64,000 bases of DNA from Corallococcus caeni (GCF_036245865.1 NZ_BTTW01000001.1:62001-126000), one strand, 5' to 3'; positions 37,372-46,502 are shown, counted from the first letter of the stretch. Program-made: numbers and translations. Notes: generated from the letters alone by a model not told the origin.

Positions 37372-40239
37372 TTGAGTGACCTGCCCAGACTTCTCCTGTG
37401 CAGCTTTGATGTCATCCCCGGCCCGTCTGGCTCCTCACGCCGACTGACCGAGTATCTGAAGGCGTTGCCTGATCGCTTCTCCGTGGTGGTGCTGTCGGCG
37501 AAGACGCCCGACCACTCCCATATCGAGAAGTACCAGGGCGCCCGGCTGCTCCGCGTCCCGGTAGGCTCCGGGGACCTCGCCTCGCGCATCCAGTCCTTTG
37601 AACGGGCCGTGCGTCGGCAGCTGGAGAGCGAGGACTACGCCCTCGCCCACTTCACGGACCCCTTCGGCGGCTACGCGCTCTGCGAGCTGAAGGCGGACTA
37701 CGGCTACCGCCTCATCTACGAGGCGCAGACGTTCCCCTCGCAGGAGCTGCGCTACACCCATCCTCAGACGGACGGGGACCGCCGCTTCCTGTCGAAGATC
37801 CGCCGCCAGGAGCTGTTCTGCCTGATGAACGCGGACCTCGTCGTCACCGGCTCCCAGACGACGCGCGCGTACATCCAGGGGCTGGGCGCGGCGGAGGACC
37901 AGCTGCGCACCATCCGCGCGCCGGTGGACCTGAAGCCGTACGACCCGGAGGTGCTCGGCGCCCCGGACGGCGCTCCCCTCCGGATGATGTACCTGGGCAG
38001 CCACGTGGGCTGGCAGGGCCTGCCCACCCTGCTGCGCGCCACCGCGCTCGCGTCCCAGCAGGTGGACGTGCGCCTGACGCTGGTGGGCGCGCACCACCCG
38101 GACTGGAAGCCCCACCTGGAGGACCTGGTCAACGACCTGGGTATCAAGGAGAAGGTCGACTTCCAGCCGCCCGTCACGCACGACGACCTGGTGAAGGTGC
38201 TGGCGCTGGCGGACGTGGGCGTGCTGCCGCTGGACGACTCGGAGCGCAACCGGCTCCAGGGTGGACCGCTGGCCAAGGTCTCCGAGTACCTGGCCGCCGG
38301 CCGGCCGGTCATCGCCGCGGACCTGCCCGTCACCCGCGAGCTGATTCCGAAGGACGCGGCCGTCTTCTTCCCCCCGGGCGACGCCCGCGCCCTCTCCGAG
38401 CGCATCCTGGACCTGGCGCGCGACGTGCCCCGCCGCGTGGCGCTGGGCCGGGCCGGGCGTGCGTTCGCGGAGAAGGTGCTGGACGCGGGCCTCATCCGGG
38501 GCCAGCTGCTGGACCTCTACGACTCGCTCCTGGAGAAGCGGGGCCACGTCCCGGTGGAGGCCGCCAGCGAGCCGCCCGACGTCACGATGACGGGCACGCC
38601 CACGAACCGGCTCGCGAACCTGGGCATGCCGGAGGCGTCCAAGCCCGCGCCGGCGCCCAAGCCGCCCGCGCAGGCCGCGTCCGACGAAGCCGCCGCGCCC
38701 CCCGCGAAGGAAGGCGCGGAGGATCCGCCCGTGGTGATGGGCATGGCCCTGGACGACGGGATGGACACGCGGCTGGTCAAGACCGAGCCGGACATGCGGC
38801 CCGACGAAGTCCCCATGGTCCTGGGCCTGCCGATCCGGGAGTCCACCGCGCCCGCGGGTGAGCAAGGCGCGCCTCCGCCGGAGCCCGCGTCCAAGGCCGC
38901 AGACGACACCGCGAGGACCGCGCTCCCCTCCGCCCCGGAGCAGAAGCAGGAGCCGGAACCGCTGGGCGGCCGCGGCGCGGAGCCGACTCCGCCCACGGAG
39001 ATGGTGACGAGCCCCTCCGCGAAGCCCCTGGCCATCGCCATGGCCATGAAGGAGGCCAGCGGGGACGACGCCGGGGCCTCCGACCCGCGGGCCAGCGCCC
39101 CTTCGGAGGATGCCTCCTCTGGAGCGACGGCGGTCGTGCGCCGGCCGGTGGCGGAAGACGAAGGCGCCTCCCAGCAGGCCCCCACCCCCATCGTCCGCCG
39201 GCCGGCGTCCGAGGACGAGGAGCGCGCCCCCACCCCGGTGGTCCGCCGCCCTCTGCCTCCGGAGGACGAGCCCCCCGCGGCCACGCCCATCGTGCGCCGT
39301 CCCGCCTCTCTCACGGAGGACGAGGAGCGGGCTCCCACGCCCGTCGTCCGCAGGGCCGGGGTCACTCGAGAGGAAGAGGCCCCGGCGCCCACGCCCATCG
39401 TGCGCCGCTCCTCCGTCCTGACCGAGGACGTCCCGGAGCCGCCGGCCCCCACGCCCATCGTGCCCATGCGATCCGTGCTCAGCGGCTCCCGGAGCACGGG
39501 CGCCGGCCGGACGCAGCGTCAGCAGGAATCGGCCCCGACGGAACCTCCCCGCCTCTTCCCCACCTCTCCCATGGCCGACGCGGACAAACCGCCCATCCGT
39601 GGCGGCCTCGCCGCGGATCCGGGCCGGCCCGCCTCTTCCCGTCCTCCGGTGCTCGCGGAGTCAGACAAGCCGCCCATCCGTGGGGGTTCCCTCTCTGACG
39701 CGGAGAAGCCGCCCATCCGGGGAGGCTCCCTCTCCGACGCGGACCGCCCGCCGCAGCTGCCGCCGCGCGCCGCCGCGCCGCCGCCCGTTCCGCGCCAGGG
39801 GCCGCCCCGGCTGAGCCCCACGCCGCCCGTGTTGAAGCCGTCCTCGGCAGCGTCCCCGGACGACGAGCCGGAGGAGATCGCCGCTGACGAGGCCCAGTCG
39901 CTGGACGACGACGCCGGGCACACGCCGGCCCGCGCCGGCGCGGCGCTGGACGAGCCGGAGGAGATCGACAACGACGAGGTCCACGACGCGGACTCGCTCG
40001 ACGTGGAGGCCGCGGACGCGGAGGAGGCCGTGGACGAAGGGCCCCCGCCCGCGCCGCCCGGCTCCGTCCTCAACCCGTGGTTCGCGCAGCTCGCCCACGG
40101 CTACTGCCCCCCCGAGGGCGCCCGCTTCGCCCGGCACACCCCGCCCACCAACTTCCCCGGGCGGGATCCGGACGCGGACGTGCCCCCCGGGTCGGTACCC
40201 CCTGTCGGACAGGGAGCGGTTCGCGGCAAGAACTCGTGA
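37372..40239 (+). CDS. GT4-type glycosyltransferase with a long repetitive C-terminal tail
   Basis: A 955-residue protein. Residues 1-385 are a GT-B, family-4-like glycosyltransferase: the N-terminal Rossmann domain has DVIPGPSGSSRRLTEYLKALP, and the C-terminal domain has RMMYLGSHVGWQGLPTLLRA, ADVGVLPLDDSERN and GPLAKVSEYLAAGRPVIA, the sugar-nucleotide-binding region. Residues ~390-955 are Pro/Glu/Asp-rich and probably disordered, with repeats PTP(I/V)VRR(P/x) (about seven) and DKPPIRGG (three to four). The start is TTG 37372; no ATG or GTG in frame lies before the catalytic domain. It is divergent from the DUF4912-GH57 pair. Confidence 0.88.
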   Translation: MSDLPRLLLCSFDVIPGPSGSSRRLTEYLKALPDRFSVVVLSAKTPDHSHIEKYQGARLLRVPVGSGDLASRIQSFERAVRRQLESEDYALAHFTDPFGGYALCELKADYGYRLIYEAQTFPSQELRYTHPQTDGDRRFLSKIRRQELFCLMNADLVVTGSQTTRAYIQGLGAAEDQLRTIRAPVDLKPYDPEVLGAPDGAPLRMMYLGSHVGWQGLPTLLRATALASQQVDVRLTLVGAHHPDWKPHLEDLVNDLGIKEKVDFQPPVTHDDLVKVLALADVGVLPLDDSERNRLQGGPLAKVSEYLAAGRPVIAADLPVTRELIPKDAAVFFPPGDARALSERILDLARDVPRRVALGRAGRAFAEKVLDAGLIRGQLLDLYDSLLEKRGHVPVEAASEPPDVTMTGTPTNRLANLGMPEASKPAPAPKPPAQAASDEAAAPPAKEGAEDPPVVMGMALDDGMDTRLVKTEPDMRPDEVPMVLGLPIRESTAPAGEQGAPPPEPASKAADDTARTALPSAPEQKQEPEPLGGRGAEPTPPTEMVTSPSAKPLAIAMAMKEASGDDAGASDPRASAPSEDASSGATAVVRRPVAEDEGASQQAPTPIVRRPASEDEERAPTPVVRRPLPPEDEPPAATPIVRRPASLTEDEERAPTPVVRRAGVTREEEAPAPTPIVRRSSVLTEDVPEPPAPTPIVPMRSVLSGSRSTGAGRTQRQQESAPTEPPRLFPTSPMADADKPPIRGGLAADPGRPASSRPPVLAESDKPPIRGGSLSDAEKPPIRGGSLSDADRPPQLPPRAAAPPPVPRQGPPRLSPTPPVLKPSSAASPDDEPEEIAADEAQSLDDDAGHTPARAGAALDEPEEIDNDEVHDADSLDVEAADAEEAVDEGPPPAPPGSVLNPWFAQLAHGYCPPEGARFARHTPPTNFPGRDPDADVPPGSVPPVGQGAVRGKNS

Positions 40240-40248
40240 GGCAGCCGA

Positions 40249-40263
40249 CCGAGCACTGCTCGG
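40249..40263 (+). promoter_or_regulatory. 15-bp palindrome upstream of the AglZ-like gene
   Basis: CCGAGCA-C-TGCTCGG is a perfect 7-bp inverted repeat with one central base, starting 10 bases after the glycosyltransferase stop and ending 75 bases before the next start codon. It could be an operator or a short hairpin. Confidence 0.35.
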
Positions 40264-40338
40264 AAACTTCCCAAGCCTTGCGCCCGCCCGATAGGATGTG
40301 GCGGTTTTCACTGCACTTTTTGCTGGGTGAAGGGCTTC

Positions 40339-43300
40339 ATGGAGCGTCGCGTCCTCATCGTCGAAAGCCAGAACGACTTCGCACTCAGCATGGCCTCCGT
40401 GCTCAAGAGCGCGGGCTACAACACGGCCATGGCCACCACTGCGTCAGACGCGCAGCGGGAGCTGGAGAAGCGCCGACCCGACCTCGTGGTCGTGCGCGCG
40501 GAGCTGCCGGACCAGTCCGGCTTCGCTCTCTGTGGGCAGATCAAGAAGGGCAAGTGGGGCCAGAACCTGAAGGTCCTCCTGCTCTCCTCCGACTCCGGCG
40601 TGGAGGGTCTGAACAAACACCGTGAGACGCCGGCCGCCGCGGACGGCTACCTCGTCATCCCCTTCGAGATGGGCGAGCTGGCCTCCATGAGCGCGGGCAT
40701 CGTGCCGCCCGGCTCCGATGAGACGGACGCGGACCTGGACGCCGCGCTCTCCGGCGCACCGCGTGAAGCCCCGCCGCCCATGCCCGGCGTGCGCACGGGC
40801 GCCCCGCCGAAGCTGCCCAAGCGTGAGCGCCGCAGCGCGATGACGGACGAGGACAAGGCCTTCATGGACCGGGCCTTCTCGTCCATCGCGGACCGCAAGG
40901 CGGAGCTGCTCGCGGAGTCGCGCCAGCTCAAGCGCCCGCCCCCGCGCCGCGAGCTGATGGGCACGCCCGAGGGGAAGATCCAGATCCTCCGGGACGAGCT
41001 GAAGACGCGGGAAGCCCAGCTCGCGCGCCTGTCGGAAATCTGGAGCGTCCGCGAGCGCGAGCTGCTCTCCGTCGAGGACCGCCTCCACGAGAAGGACGTG
41101 GAGCTGCAGGGCCTGAAGATGCAGGTGGACGACCTGCTGCGGCGCTTCAACGACGCGCAGCAGTCCATCGTCCAGAAGGAGCGCGAGCACGGCGCCACCG
41201 TCGACGACCTGCTCCTCCAGAAGTTCTCCTCGGAGAAGGACCTCATCGAGGTCGTCGCCTCCAAGGAGAAGGACATCAACGTCCTGCGCAAGGAGGTCAA
41301 CCTCCGCGACGAGGAGCTGGCCCGGCGCGGCACGGACCTGGAGAACTGGCGCAACGAGTTCGACAAGCTGGAGAAGCACCTCGGCGTCGTCACGCTGGAG
41401 TTCGAGGTCAAGGAGCAGAAGCTCCAGGACACCGTCCGCGCCAACGAGGCGGACATCCTCCAGCTGCGCGAGCGCGGCGACCAGTTCGAGTCGGAGCTGT
41501 CCCGCACCGTCAGCGAGCGCGACCAGCGCTACGCGGAGCTCGACGGCGAGTTGCAGGCCCTCCAGGAGCGGCTGACCCAGACCGAGCAGGAGCGCGACGC
41601 CACCGTGCGCGGCCTGGAGGCCCGGGCCACCACCGCGGAGGAGCACGCCAGCCGCTCGGACGCGGAGATTGAACGCCTCAACGCCGAGCGCGCCGCCCTG
41701 GAGCAGCGCCTCACGCAGCAGGTGGCGGACCTGGAGTCCGACATCGCCCGCGTCACCGGCGAGCGCGACCAGCTCCGGCTGGACAAAGACGCCCTTGAAG
41801 CGGACCTCACGCAGCGCGTGGAGGAGCGGGACGGGAAGATCGCCGCGCTCGACCGCGAGCTGCAGGAGACCATCGCCCGCAACGAGAACAGCGAGGCGGA
41901 GCTCAACGCCACCATCCAGCAGCACCGTGAGCGCATCGGTGAGCTGGAAGGCGAAGTCGAGGCCGTCAAGACGCACCTGGAGGACCGCGAGAACGAGCTG
42001 ACCGGCGAGCTCCAGGCGCTCCAGCAGGCCAAGGACGCGCTGGAGCAGGACCTCACCAGCCAGTTGGAGGACCTGCGCGCGGCGAAGGACGCCCTGGAGG
42101 CGGACCTCAACGGCCAGATTCAGGCGCTCACCGAGCAGCTGGACGCGGCCCAGCGCCAGGGCGAACAGCTCTCCGCGCGCGTGGCCTCGCTCGAGGACAC
42201 CGTCGCCCAGCGCGACGGCACCATCGAGGGCTTGCAGACCGACGTCGCCGACCGCGACGCGCGCATCTCCGAGCTGACCGGCAACCTGGAGGCCACGACC
42301 CAGCAACTCACCGAGACGCAGGGCACGCTCTCCAGCACGGAAGCCACCCTCGCGGAGACGCGCGGCGAGCTGGAGGCCACCAGCCAGCAGCTCTCCGAGA
42401 CGCAGAACACGCTCTCCAGCACCGAGGGCACGCTCGCGGAGACGCGCGGCGAGCTGGAGGCCACCAGCCAGCAGCTCTCCGAGACGCAGACGACGCTCGC
42501 GCGGACGGAGGAGACGCTCTCCACCACGCGCGGCGAGCTGGAGGCCACCAGCCAGACGCTGGCCACCACCGAGGCGACGCTCGCGCAGACGCAGGAGACG
42601 CTGGCGCGTACGGAGGGCACGCTCGCCGACACGCAGGCGACGCTGTCCAGCACCGAAGGCACGCTCGCGGAGACGCGCGGCGAGCTGGAGGCCACCAGCC
42701 AGACCCTCGCGGACACCCAGTCCCGGCTCGCGCAGACGGAGGAGACGCTCTCCACCACGCGCGGTGAGCTGGAGGCCACCAGCCAGACCCTCTCCGACAC
42801 GCAGGCGACGCTCTCCAGCACGGAGGGCACGCTCGCGGAGACGCGCGGTGAGCTGGAGGCCACCAGCCAGACGCTGACGGAGACCCAGTCCAAGCTCGCG
42901 CAGACGGAGGCCACGCTCGCGTCCACCCAGGGCGAGCTGGAGGCCACCAGCCAGACGCTGGCCACCACCGAGGCGACGCTCGCGCAGACGCAGGAGACGC
43001 TGGCGCGCACGGAAGGCACGCTCGCCGACACGCAGGCGACGCTGTCCAGCACGGAAGGCACGCTCGCGGAGACGCGCGGCGAGCTTGAGGCCACCAGCCA
43101 GACGCTCACGCAGACCCAGGACACCCTGGAGACGACGCGCGGCGACTTGGCAAAGGTCACCTCGCACCGCGACGAGCTGGACGCGGAGCTGAACGAGACC
43201 CGCGACATCCTCCAGGAGACCAACGGCCTCCTCGCCCGCACCACCGAGGAGCGCGACGCGCGCATCGCGGAGCTGCAGGCGCTCAATCAGGCCAAGGACG

Positions 43301-44925
43301 CGCTGGAGCAGGACCTCACGGGCCAGATTGGCCAGCTGCGCGCGGACCTGTCGGAGACGCAGGGGCTCTACGACGCCGAGCGCACCGCCCACGCGGCGCT
43401 CGCGGAGGAGACCACCGCGCGCATCAACGCCCTCACCGGCGAGCGCGACAACCTGTTCGCGGAGCTGAACGCCACCTCGCAGCAGCTGTCCGACACCCAG
43501 GGCCAGCTCGCCAGCACCCAGGACGCGCTGGCCCGCGAGGAGCAGGCCCACGCCCAGGCCCGCCAGGCCGCCGCCAGCATGCAGGCGGAGCTCACGCGCC
43601 AGCTCACCGAGGCCCAGGCCAACGGCGAGGACCTGGCCGAACAGCTCATCGTCACCAAGCACGAGCTGGGCACGCGCGTGTCGGAAGTCACGCAGCTGTC
43701 CTCCAAGCTCGCGCAGACGGAGGACGCGCGGCACGACCTGGAGGACCGCCTCCAGACGCTCACCCACGAGTCGCAGCGCCGTGAGGAGCTCCTCCAGAAC
43801 GAGGTCGACACCAAGGGCAAGGAGCTGTCGGACACGCTCCGCAAGCTCACGCACGTGACGCAGGAGAAGATGCGTCAGGCGGAGGTGCTCAACCGCGAGG
43901 TCGCCACCCGCACGGATCAGATCAAACAGCTGGAAGGCCAGCTGGAGGCCCAGGCCGCCGAGGCGAAGAAGCAGGCGGACGCGCTCAACCAGCAGCTGGG
44001 CAACGTCTCCGGCGAGCTGGACGGGGCGCGCAAGGCCATCGCGGACCGCGACTCGCAGCTGCAGCAGGCCGCGCAACAGGCGAAGAAGCTCACCAGCGAG
44101 CGCGACGGACTGGCCGGCCAGCTCCAGCAGGCCCAGGCCCAGGCCCAAGCGCAGGCCCAGCAGGCGCAGGCCGCCGCCGCCGAGGCGAAGAAGCAGGCCG
44201 ACGACCTGTCCTCGAGGCTCGCGAAGGCGGATCAGCGCATCGCGCAGCTCTCCCAGGAGGCCCAGAAGTTCGCCGCCGACACGGAGGCGAAGCTCAAGGA
44301 GGCCCAGGCCCAGCTGCAGGCCCGCACCAAGAAGGCCCAGGACCTGGAGCTGGCGCTGGAGAACGCCCAGAGCACCCGCGCCCGCGCGGAGAAGGACCTC
44401 AACGCCCGCGTCGCCGCGGCGGAGACCAAGGCCAACGAAGCGGCCGCGAAGCTCGCCACGGCGCAGAAGGAGCGCAAGGACCTGGAGGCCCGTCAGGCGA
44501 AGGAGCTGGAGGACCTCAACGCCAAGCAGAAGGCGGAGCTCGAGCGCCGCGAGGCCATCAAGGCCCAGGAGGTCGCCCGCCTCCAGACGTCCGTCCAGGA
44601 GAAGAGCAAGGCGCTCAAGGTCGCGGAGCTGGAGCTGGCCCGCTACAAGACGAAGGCCCCCGCCGCCGCCGCGCCCGCCGCGAAGGGCGCCAAGGCCACC
44701 GAGGACGAGCACCTGGCCGCCACGGTCCAGGCGAACCCCGTCATCCCGGCCGCCGCCAGGCCCCCGGCGAAGGCCGCCGCCAAGCCCGCCGCGAAGAAGG
44801 CCGCCGCGACCCCCGTCCCCGTGGACGAGGAGGCCCCGGAGCGCACCATGGTGATGCAGCTGCCCACCGCCCCCGAAGGCGGCGAGGACGACTGGACGGC
44901 GCTCGTCGACGAGCTCGACAAGTAG
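40339..44925 (+). CDS. aglZ: AglZ-like gliding-motility protein: pseudo-receiver plus giant coiled coil
   Basis: A 1528-residue protein. Residues 1-125 form a response-regulator fold (RVLIVESQNDFALSMASVLKSAGYN ... VLLLSSDSG) with the chemistry lost: the phospho-acceptor position in LVVVRAELPDQSG is Arg and the switch Lys is Ile (VIPFEMGEL). A Pro-rich linker and a ~1300-residue coiled coil follow. The ending is AAKPAAKKAA..., then ERTMVMQLPTAPEGG. This is the layout of M. xanthus AglZ, which organises the focal-adhesion gliding complex with MglA and the Frz system. ATG 40339 follows AAGGG; an earlier GTG overlaps that site. FrzS has a similar layout but is much shorter. Confidence 0.88.
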   Translation: MERRVLIVESQNDFALSMASVLKSAGYNTAMATTASDAQRELEKRRPDLVVVRAELPDQSGFALCGQIKKGKWGQNLKVLLLSSDSGVEGLNKHRETPAAADGYLVIPFEMGELASMSAGIVPPGSDETDADLDAALSGAPREAPPPMPGVRTGAPPKLPKRERRSAMTDEDKAFMDRAFSSIADRKAELLAESRQLKRPPPRRELMGTPEGKIQILRDELKTREAQLARLSEIWSVRERELLSVEDRLHEKDVELQGLKMQVDDLLRRFNDAQQSIVQKEREHGATVDDLLLQKFSSEKDLIEVVASKEKDINVLRKEVNLRDEELARRGTDLENWRNEFDKLEKHLGVVTLEFEVKEQKLQDTVRANEADILQLRERGDQFESELSRTVSERDQRYAELDGELQALQERLTQTEQERDATVRGLEARATTAEEHASRSDAEIERLNAERAALEQRLTQQVADLESDIARVTGERDQLRLDKDALEADLTQRVEERDGKIAALDRELQETIARNENSEAELNATIQQHRERIGELEGEVEAVKTHLEDRENELTGELQALQQAKDALEQDLTSQLEDLRAAKDALEADLNGQIQALTEQLDAAQRQGEQLSARVASLEDTVAQRDGTIEGLQTDVADRDARISELTGNLEATTQQLTETQGTLSSTEATLAETRGELEATSQQLSETQNTLSSTEGTLAETRGELEATSQQLSETQTTLARTEETLSTTRGELEATSQTLATTEATLAQTQETLARTEGTLADTQATLSSTEGTLAETRGELEATSQTLADTQSRLAQTEETLSTTRGELEATSQTLSDTQATLSSTEGTLAETRGELEATSQTLTETQSKLAQTEATLASTQGELEATSQTLATTEATLAQTQETLARTEGTLADTQATLSSTEGTLAETRGELEATSQTLTQTQDTLETTRGDLAKVTSHRDELDAELNETRDILQETNGLLARTTEERDARIAELQALNQAKDALEQDLTGQIGQLRADLSETQGLYDAERTAHAALAEETTARINALTGERDNLFAELNATSQQLSDTQGQLASTQDALAREEQAHAQARQAAASMQAELTRQLTEAQANGEDLAEQLIVTKHELGTRVSEVTQLSSKLAQTEDARHDLEDRLQTLTHESQRREELLQNEVDTKGKELSDTLRKLTHVTQEKMRQAEVLNREVATRTDQIKQLEGQLEAQAAEAKKQADALNQQLGNVSGELDGARKAIADRDSQLQQAAQQAKKLTSERDGLAGQLQQAQAQAQAQAQQAQAAAAEAKKQADDLSSRLAKADQRIAQLSQEAQKFAADTEAKLKEAQAQLQARTKKAQDLELALENAQSTRARAEKDLNARVAAAETKANEAAAKLATAQKERKDLEARQAKELEDLNAKQKAELERREAIKAQEVARLQTSVQEKSKALKVAELELARYKTKAPAAAAPAAKGAKATEDEHLAATVQANPVIPAAARPPAKAAAKPAAKKAAATPVPVDEEAPERTMVMQLPTAPEGGEDDWTALVDELDK
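42361..43140 (+). repeat. GELEATSQ coiled-coil repeat array, unit length always a multiple of seven residues
   Basis: Eight copies of (R/Q)GELEATSQ start units of 28, 28, 28, 49, 28, 28, 28, 49 residues, or 84 and 147 bp; the copy order gives 28-28-49-28-28-28-49 between starts. The two 49-residue units (from 42529 and 42928) are nearly identical in DNA and lie 399 bp apart, a higher-order duplication of 133 residues or 19 heptads. Confidence 0.9.
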
Positions 44926-44950
44926 CCTTCACCCAGCCTCCGGAAACGAC

Positions 44951-44985
44951 AAGGGCCCGCGCACTCCGAGGAGTGCCGGGCCCTT
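44951..44985. terminator. Bidirectional terminator after the AglZ-like gene
   Basis: AAGGGCCCG...CACTCC and GGAGTG...CGGGCCCTT pair into a long hairpin between the converging aglZ and small membrane-protein genes. On the minus strand it is followed by TTGTCGTTT. Confidence 0.65.
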
Positions 44986-45011
44986 CGTCCATCTCAAGAC
45001 TGGCTCGCCGG

Positions 45012-45239
45012 TTAAAGCGCCGTGGCCGCTCGCGCCTCACGGATGAGGTCCCGGAAGTGCAGCGCGCCCACCACGTCCCGCACCACCGACACCGGCCGCC
45101 CCTCTTCCCGGGCCTGCGCCTGCGCCTGCCGCCAGCGCTCCAGCAATGTCCGCGTCGCGATGTACGCCAGCACGAGGGGGAAGCCCCCCGGCATCACCAC
45201 CACCAGCACCGCCATCGCCAGCTTCAGCCACGCCCACAT
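45012..45239 (-). CDS. Small membrane protein, unknown function
   Basis: A 75-residue protein starting MWAWLKLAMAVLVVVMPGGFPLVLAYIA, one or two transmembrane segments, followed by a charged cytoplasmic-looking tail (RTLLERWRQAQAQAREEGRPVSVVRDVVGALHF). No family is recognised. The start ATG 45239 gives the hydrophobic segment at the N-terminus. It is divergent from the MoxR gene, with a repeat-bearing 190-base region between them. Confidence 0.62.
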   Translation of the reverse strand: MWAWLKLAMAVLVVVMPGGFPLVLAYIATRTLLERWRQAQAQAREEGRPVSVVRDVVGALHFRDLIREARAATAL

Positions 45240-45281
45240 GACCCGCGACCTCGTTCGTCCTGAGATACGCACGCTTCGATG

Positions 45282-45319
45282 CACGGTGCGTGCCCACGGT
45301 GCGAAAATAATTACGCACC
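45282..45319. promoter_or_regulatory. Direct and inverted repeats in the small-protein/MoxR divergent region
   Basis: CACGGTGCG occurs twice (45282-45290 and 45295-45303), 13 bp apart. The second copy is the left arm of GGTGCG-AAAATAATTA-CGCACC (45298-45319), a perfect 6-bp inverted repeat with an all-AT 10-base centre. This looks like an operator or divergent promoter. Confidence 0.45.
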
Positions 45320-45430
45320 CAGATTCCGCAGGGTTACAGCTCCCAAGGCCCTCAAGAGTGCGGACGGCATCCCCACAACCCTGGCATTTTTGCCGCAGTC
45401 GGCGTGAAACCGTCGGTTAAGTTGACGGGC

Positions 45431-46372
45431 GTGAGCCCCCCTCAACTGACTCCGGAGATTCGCTCGTTCACCAGCGTGGAGGACGCGGCGCGTCGCCTGG
45501 AGGCGGTGGGCTACCTGTCGTCGCCCGAGATCGCCACGGCGGTGTTCCTGGCGGACCGGATGGGCAAGCCCATCCTGGTGGAGGGCCCCGCCGGAGTGGG
45601 CAAGACGGAGCTGGCCAAGGCCCTGGCGCAGGCGCTGGACCGGACCTTCCTCCGCCTCCAGTGCTACGAGGGCCTGGACGAGGCGAAGGCCCTCTACGAG
45701 TGGGAGTACGCCAAGCAGCTGCTCTACACCCAGCTGCTCAAGGACAAGATTGGCGAGCTGACCCAGGGCACGTCCACGCTGGCCGAGGCCGCGGACCGGC
45801 TCGCGTCCGGCGACGCGGTGTTCTTCTCCGAGCGCTTCCTCCTCCCCCGCCCCATCCTCCAGGCCCAGCTGTCGCCCACGCCGGCCCTGCTCCTGGTGGA
45901 CGAAATCGACAAGGCGGATCCGGAGTTCGAGGCCTTCCTGCTGGAGGTCCTCTCTGACAACGCTGTCACGGTGCCGGAGCTGGGCACCATCCGGGCCCGC
46001 CACATCCCGCGCGTCATCCTCACCAGCAACAACGCCCGCGAGCTGTCCGACGCGCTCAAGCGCCGCTGCCTGCACCTGCACATCGACTTCCCGGACCGCG
46101 AGCGTGAGCTGAAGATCGTCCGCTCGCGCCTGCCGGAGGTCCCCCAGGTGCTGGCCGAGCAGGTGGTGGAGGCCGTGGCCGCCATCCGCGCGCTCGACCT
46201 GAAGAAGGCCCCGTCCATCAGCGAGACGCTGGACTGGGCGCAGAGCCTGGCGCTGCTCAACGCCGAGGCGCTCAGCTCGGACGTCGTCGCCGCCACGCTC
46301 AACCTCGTCCTCAAATACGAGGGCGACATCGAGAAGGCCCGCGCCAACCTGCCCAGCATCGCCCAGGCCTGA
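45431..46372 (+). CDS. MoxR-family AAA+ ATPase
   Basis: A 313-residue MoxR-type AAA+ ATPase. Walker A is GPAGVGKTEL, Walker B LLLVDEIDKAD, sensor-1 VILTSNNAR, and the Arg finger region ALKRRCLHLHIDFP. The LQCYEGLDEAKALYEWEYAKQLLY segment is typical of the APE/MoxR subgroup. MoxR proteins act as chaperones for metal-cofactor or VWA-domain partners; no VWA gene is adjacent in this window. The start is uncertain: GTG 45404 and GTG 45431 are both possible; I used the latter, MSPPQLTPEIRSF. Confidence 0.92.
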   Translation: MSPPQLTPEIRSFTSVEDAARRLEAVGYLSSPEIATAVFLADRMGKPILVEGPAGVGKTELAKALAQALDRTFLRLQCYEGLDEAKALYEWEYAKQLLYTQLLKDKIGELTQGTSTLAEAADRLASGDAVFFSERFLLPRPILQAQLSPTPALLLVDEIDKADPEFEAFLLEVLSDNAVTVPELGTIRARHIPRVILTSNNARELSDALKRRCLHLHIDFPDRERELKIVRSRLPEVPQVLAEQVVEAVAAIRALDLKKAPSISETLDWAQSLALLNAEALSSDVVAATLNLVLKYEGDIEKARANLPSIAQA

Positions 46373-46502
46373 CGCAGGGCGCCGCGTCCAAAGGACACAA
46401 GCGAGCGTTCCGCCGGGCCCCGGCGTTTCACGCTTTGCGTCCCCGGTGGGCCTGGGTACAAGTCCCAAGCCGTCCCACCCCTAGCCCGAGAGGAACTTCC
46501 CG

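Noticed and set aside
37326-37589. Small minus-strand frame of 87 codons over the glycosyltransferase start
   Set aside because: It overlaps the conserved N-terminus of the GT4 domain, has no recognisable motif and no ribosome-binding site.
40300-40326. Sigma-54-like TGGCGG...TGCA sequence before aglZ
   Set aside because: The GG-to-GC spacing is 11 or 8 bases, not the required 10.
40444-44712. Open frame of 1422 codons on the minus strand opposite aglZ
   Set aside because: Composition is Leu/Arg/Gly-rich repeats that reflect the heptad repeats of the true gene on the other strand; no recognisable domain.
45380-45392. Sigma-54-like TGGCATTTTTGC before moxR
   Set aside because: Only seven bases between GG and GC; not a valid -24/-12 pair.
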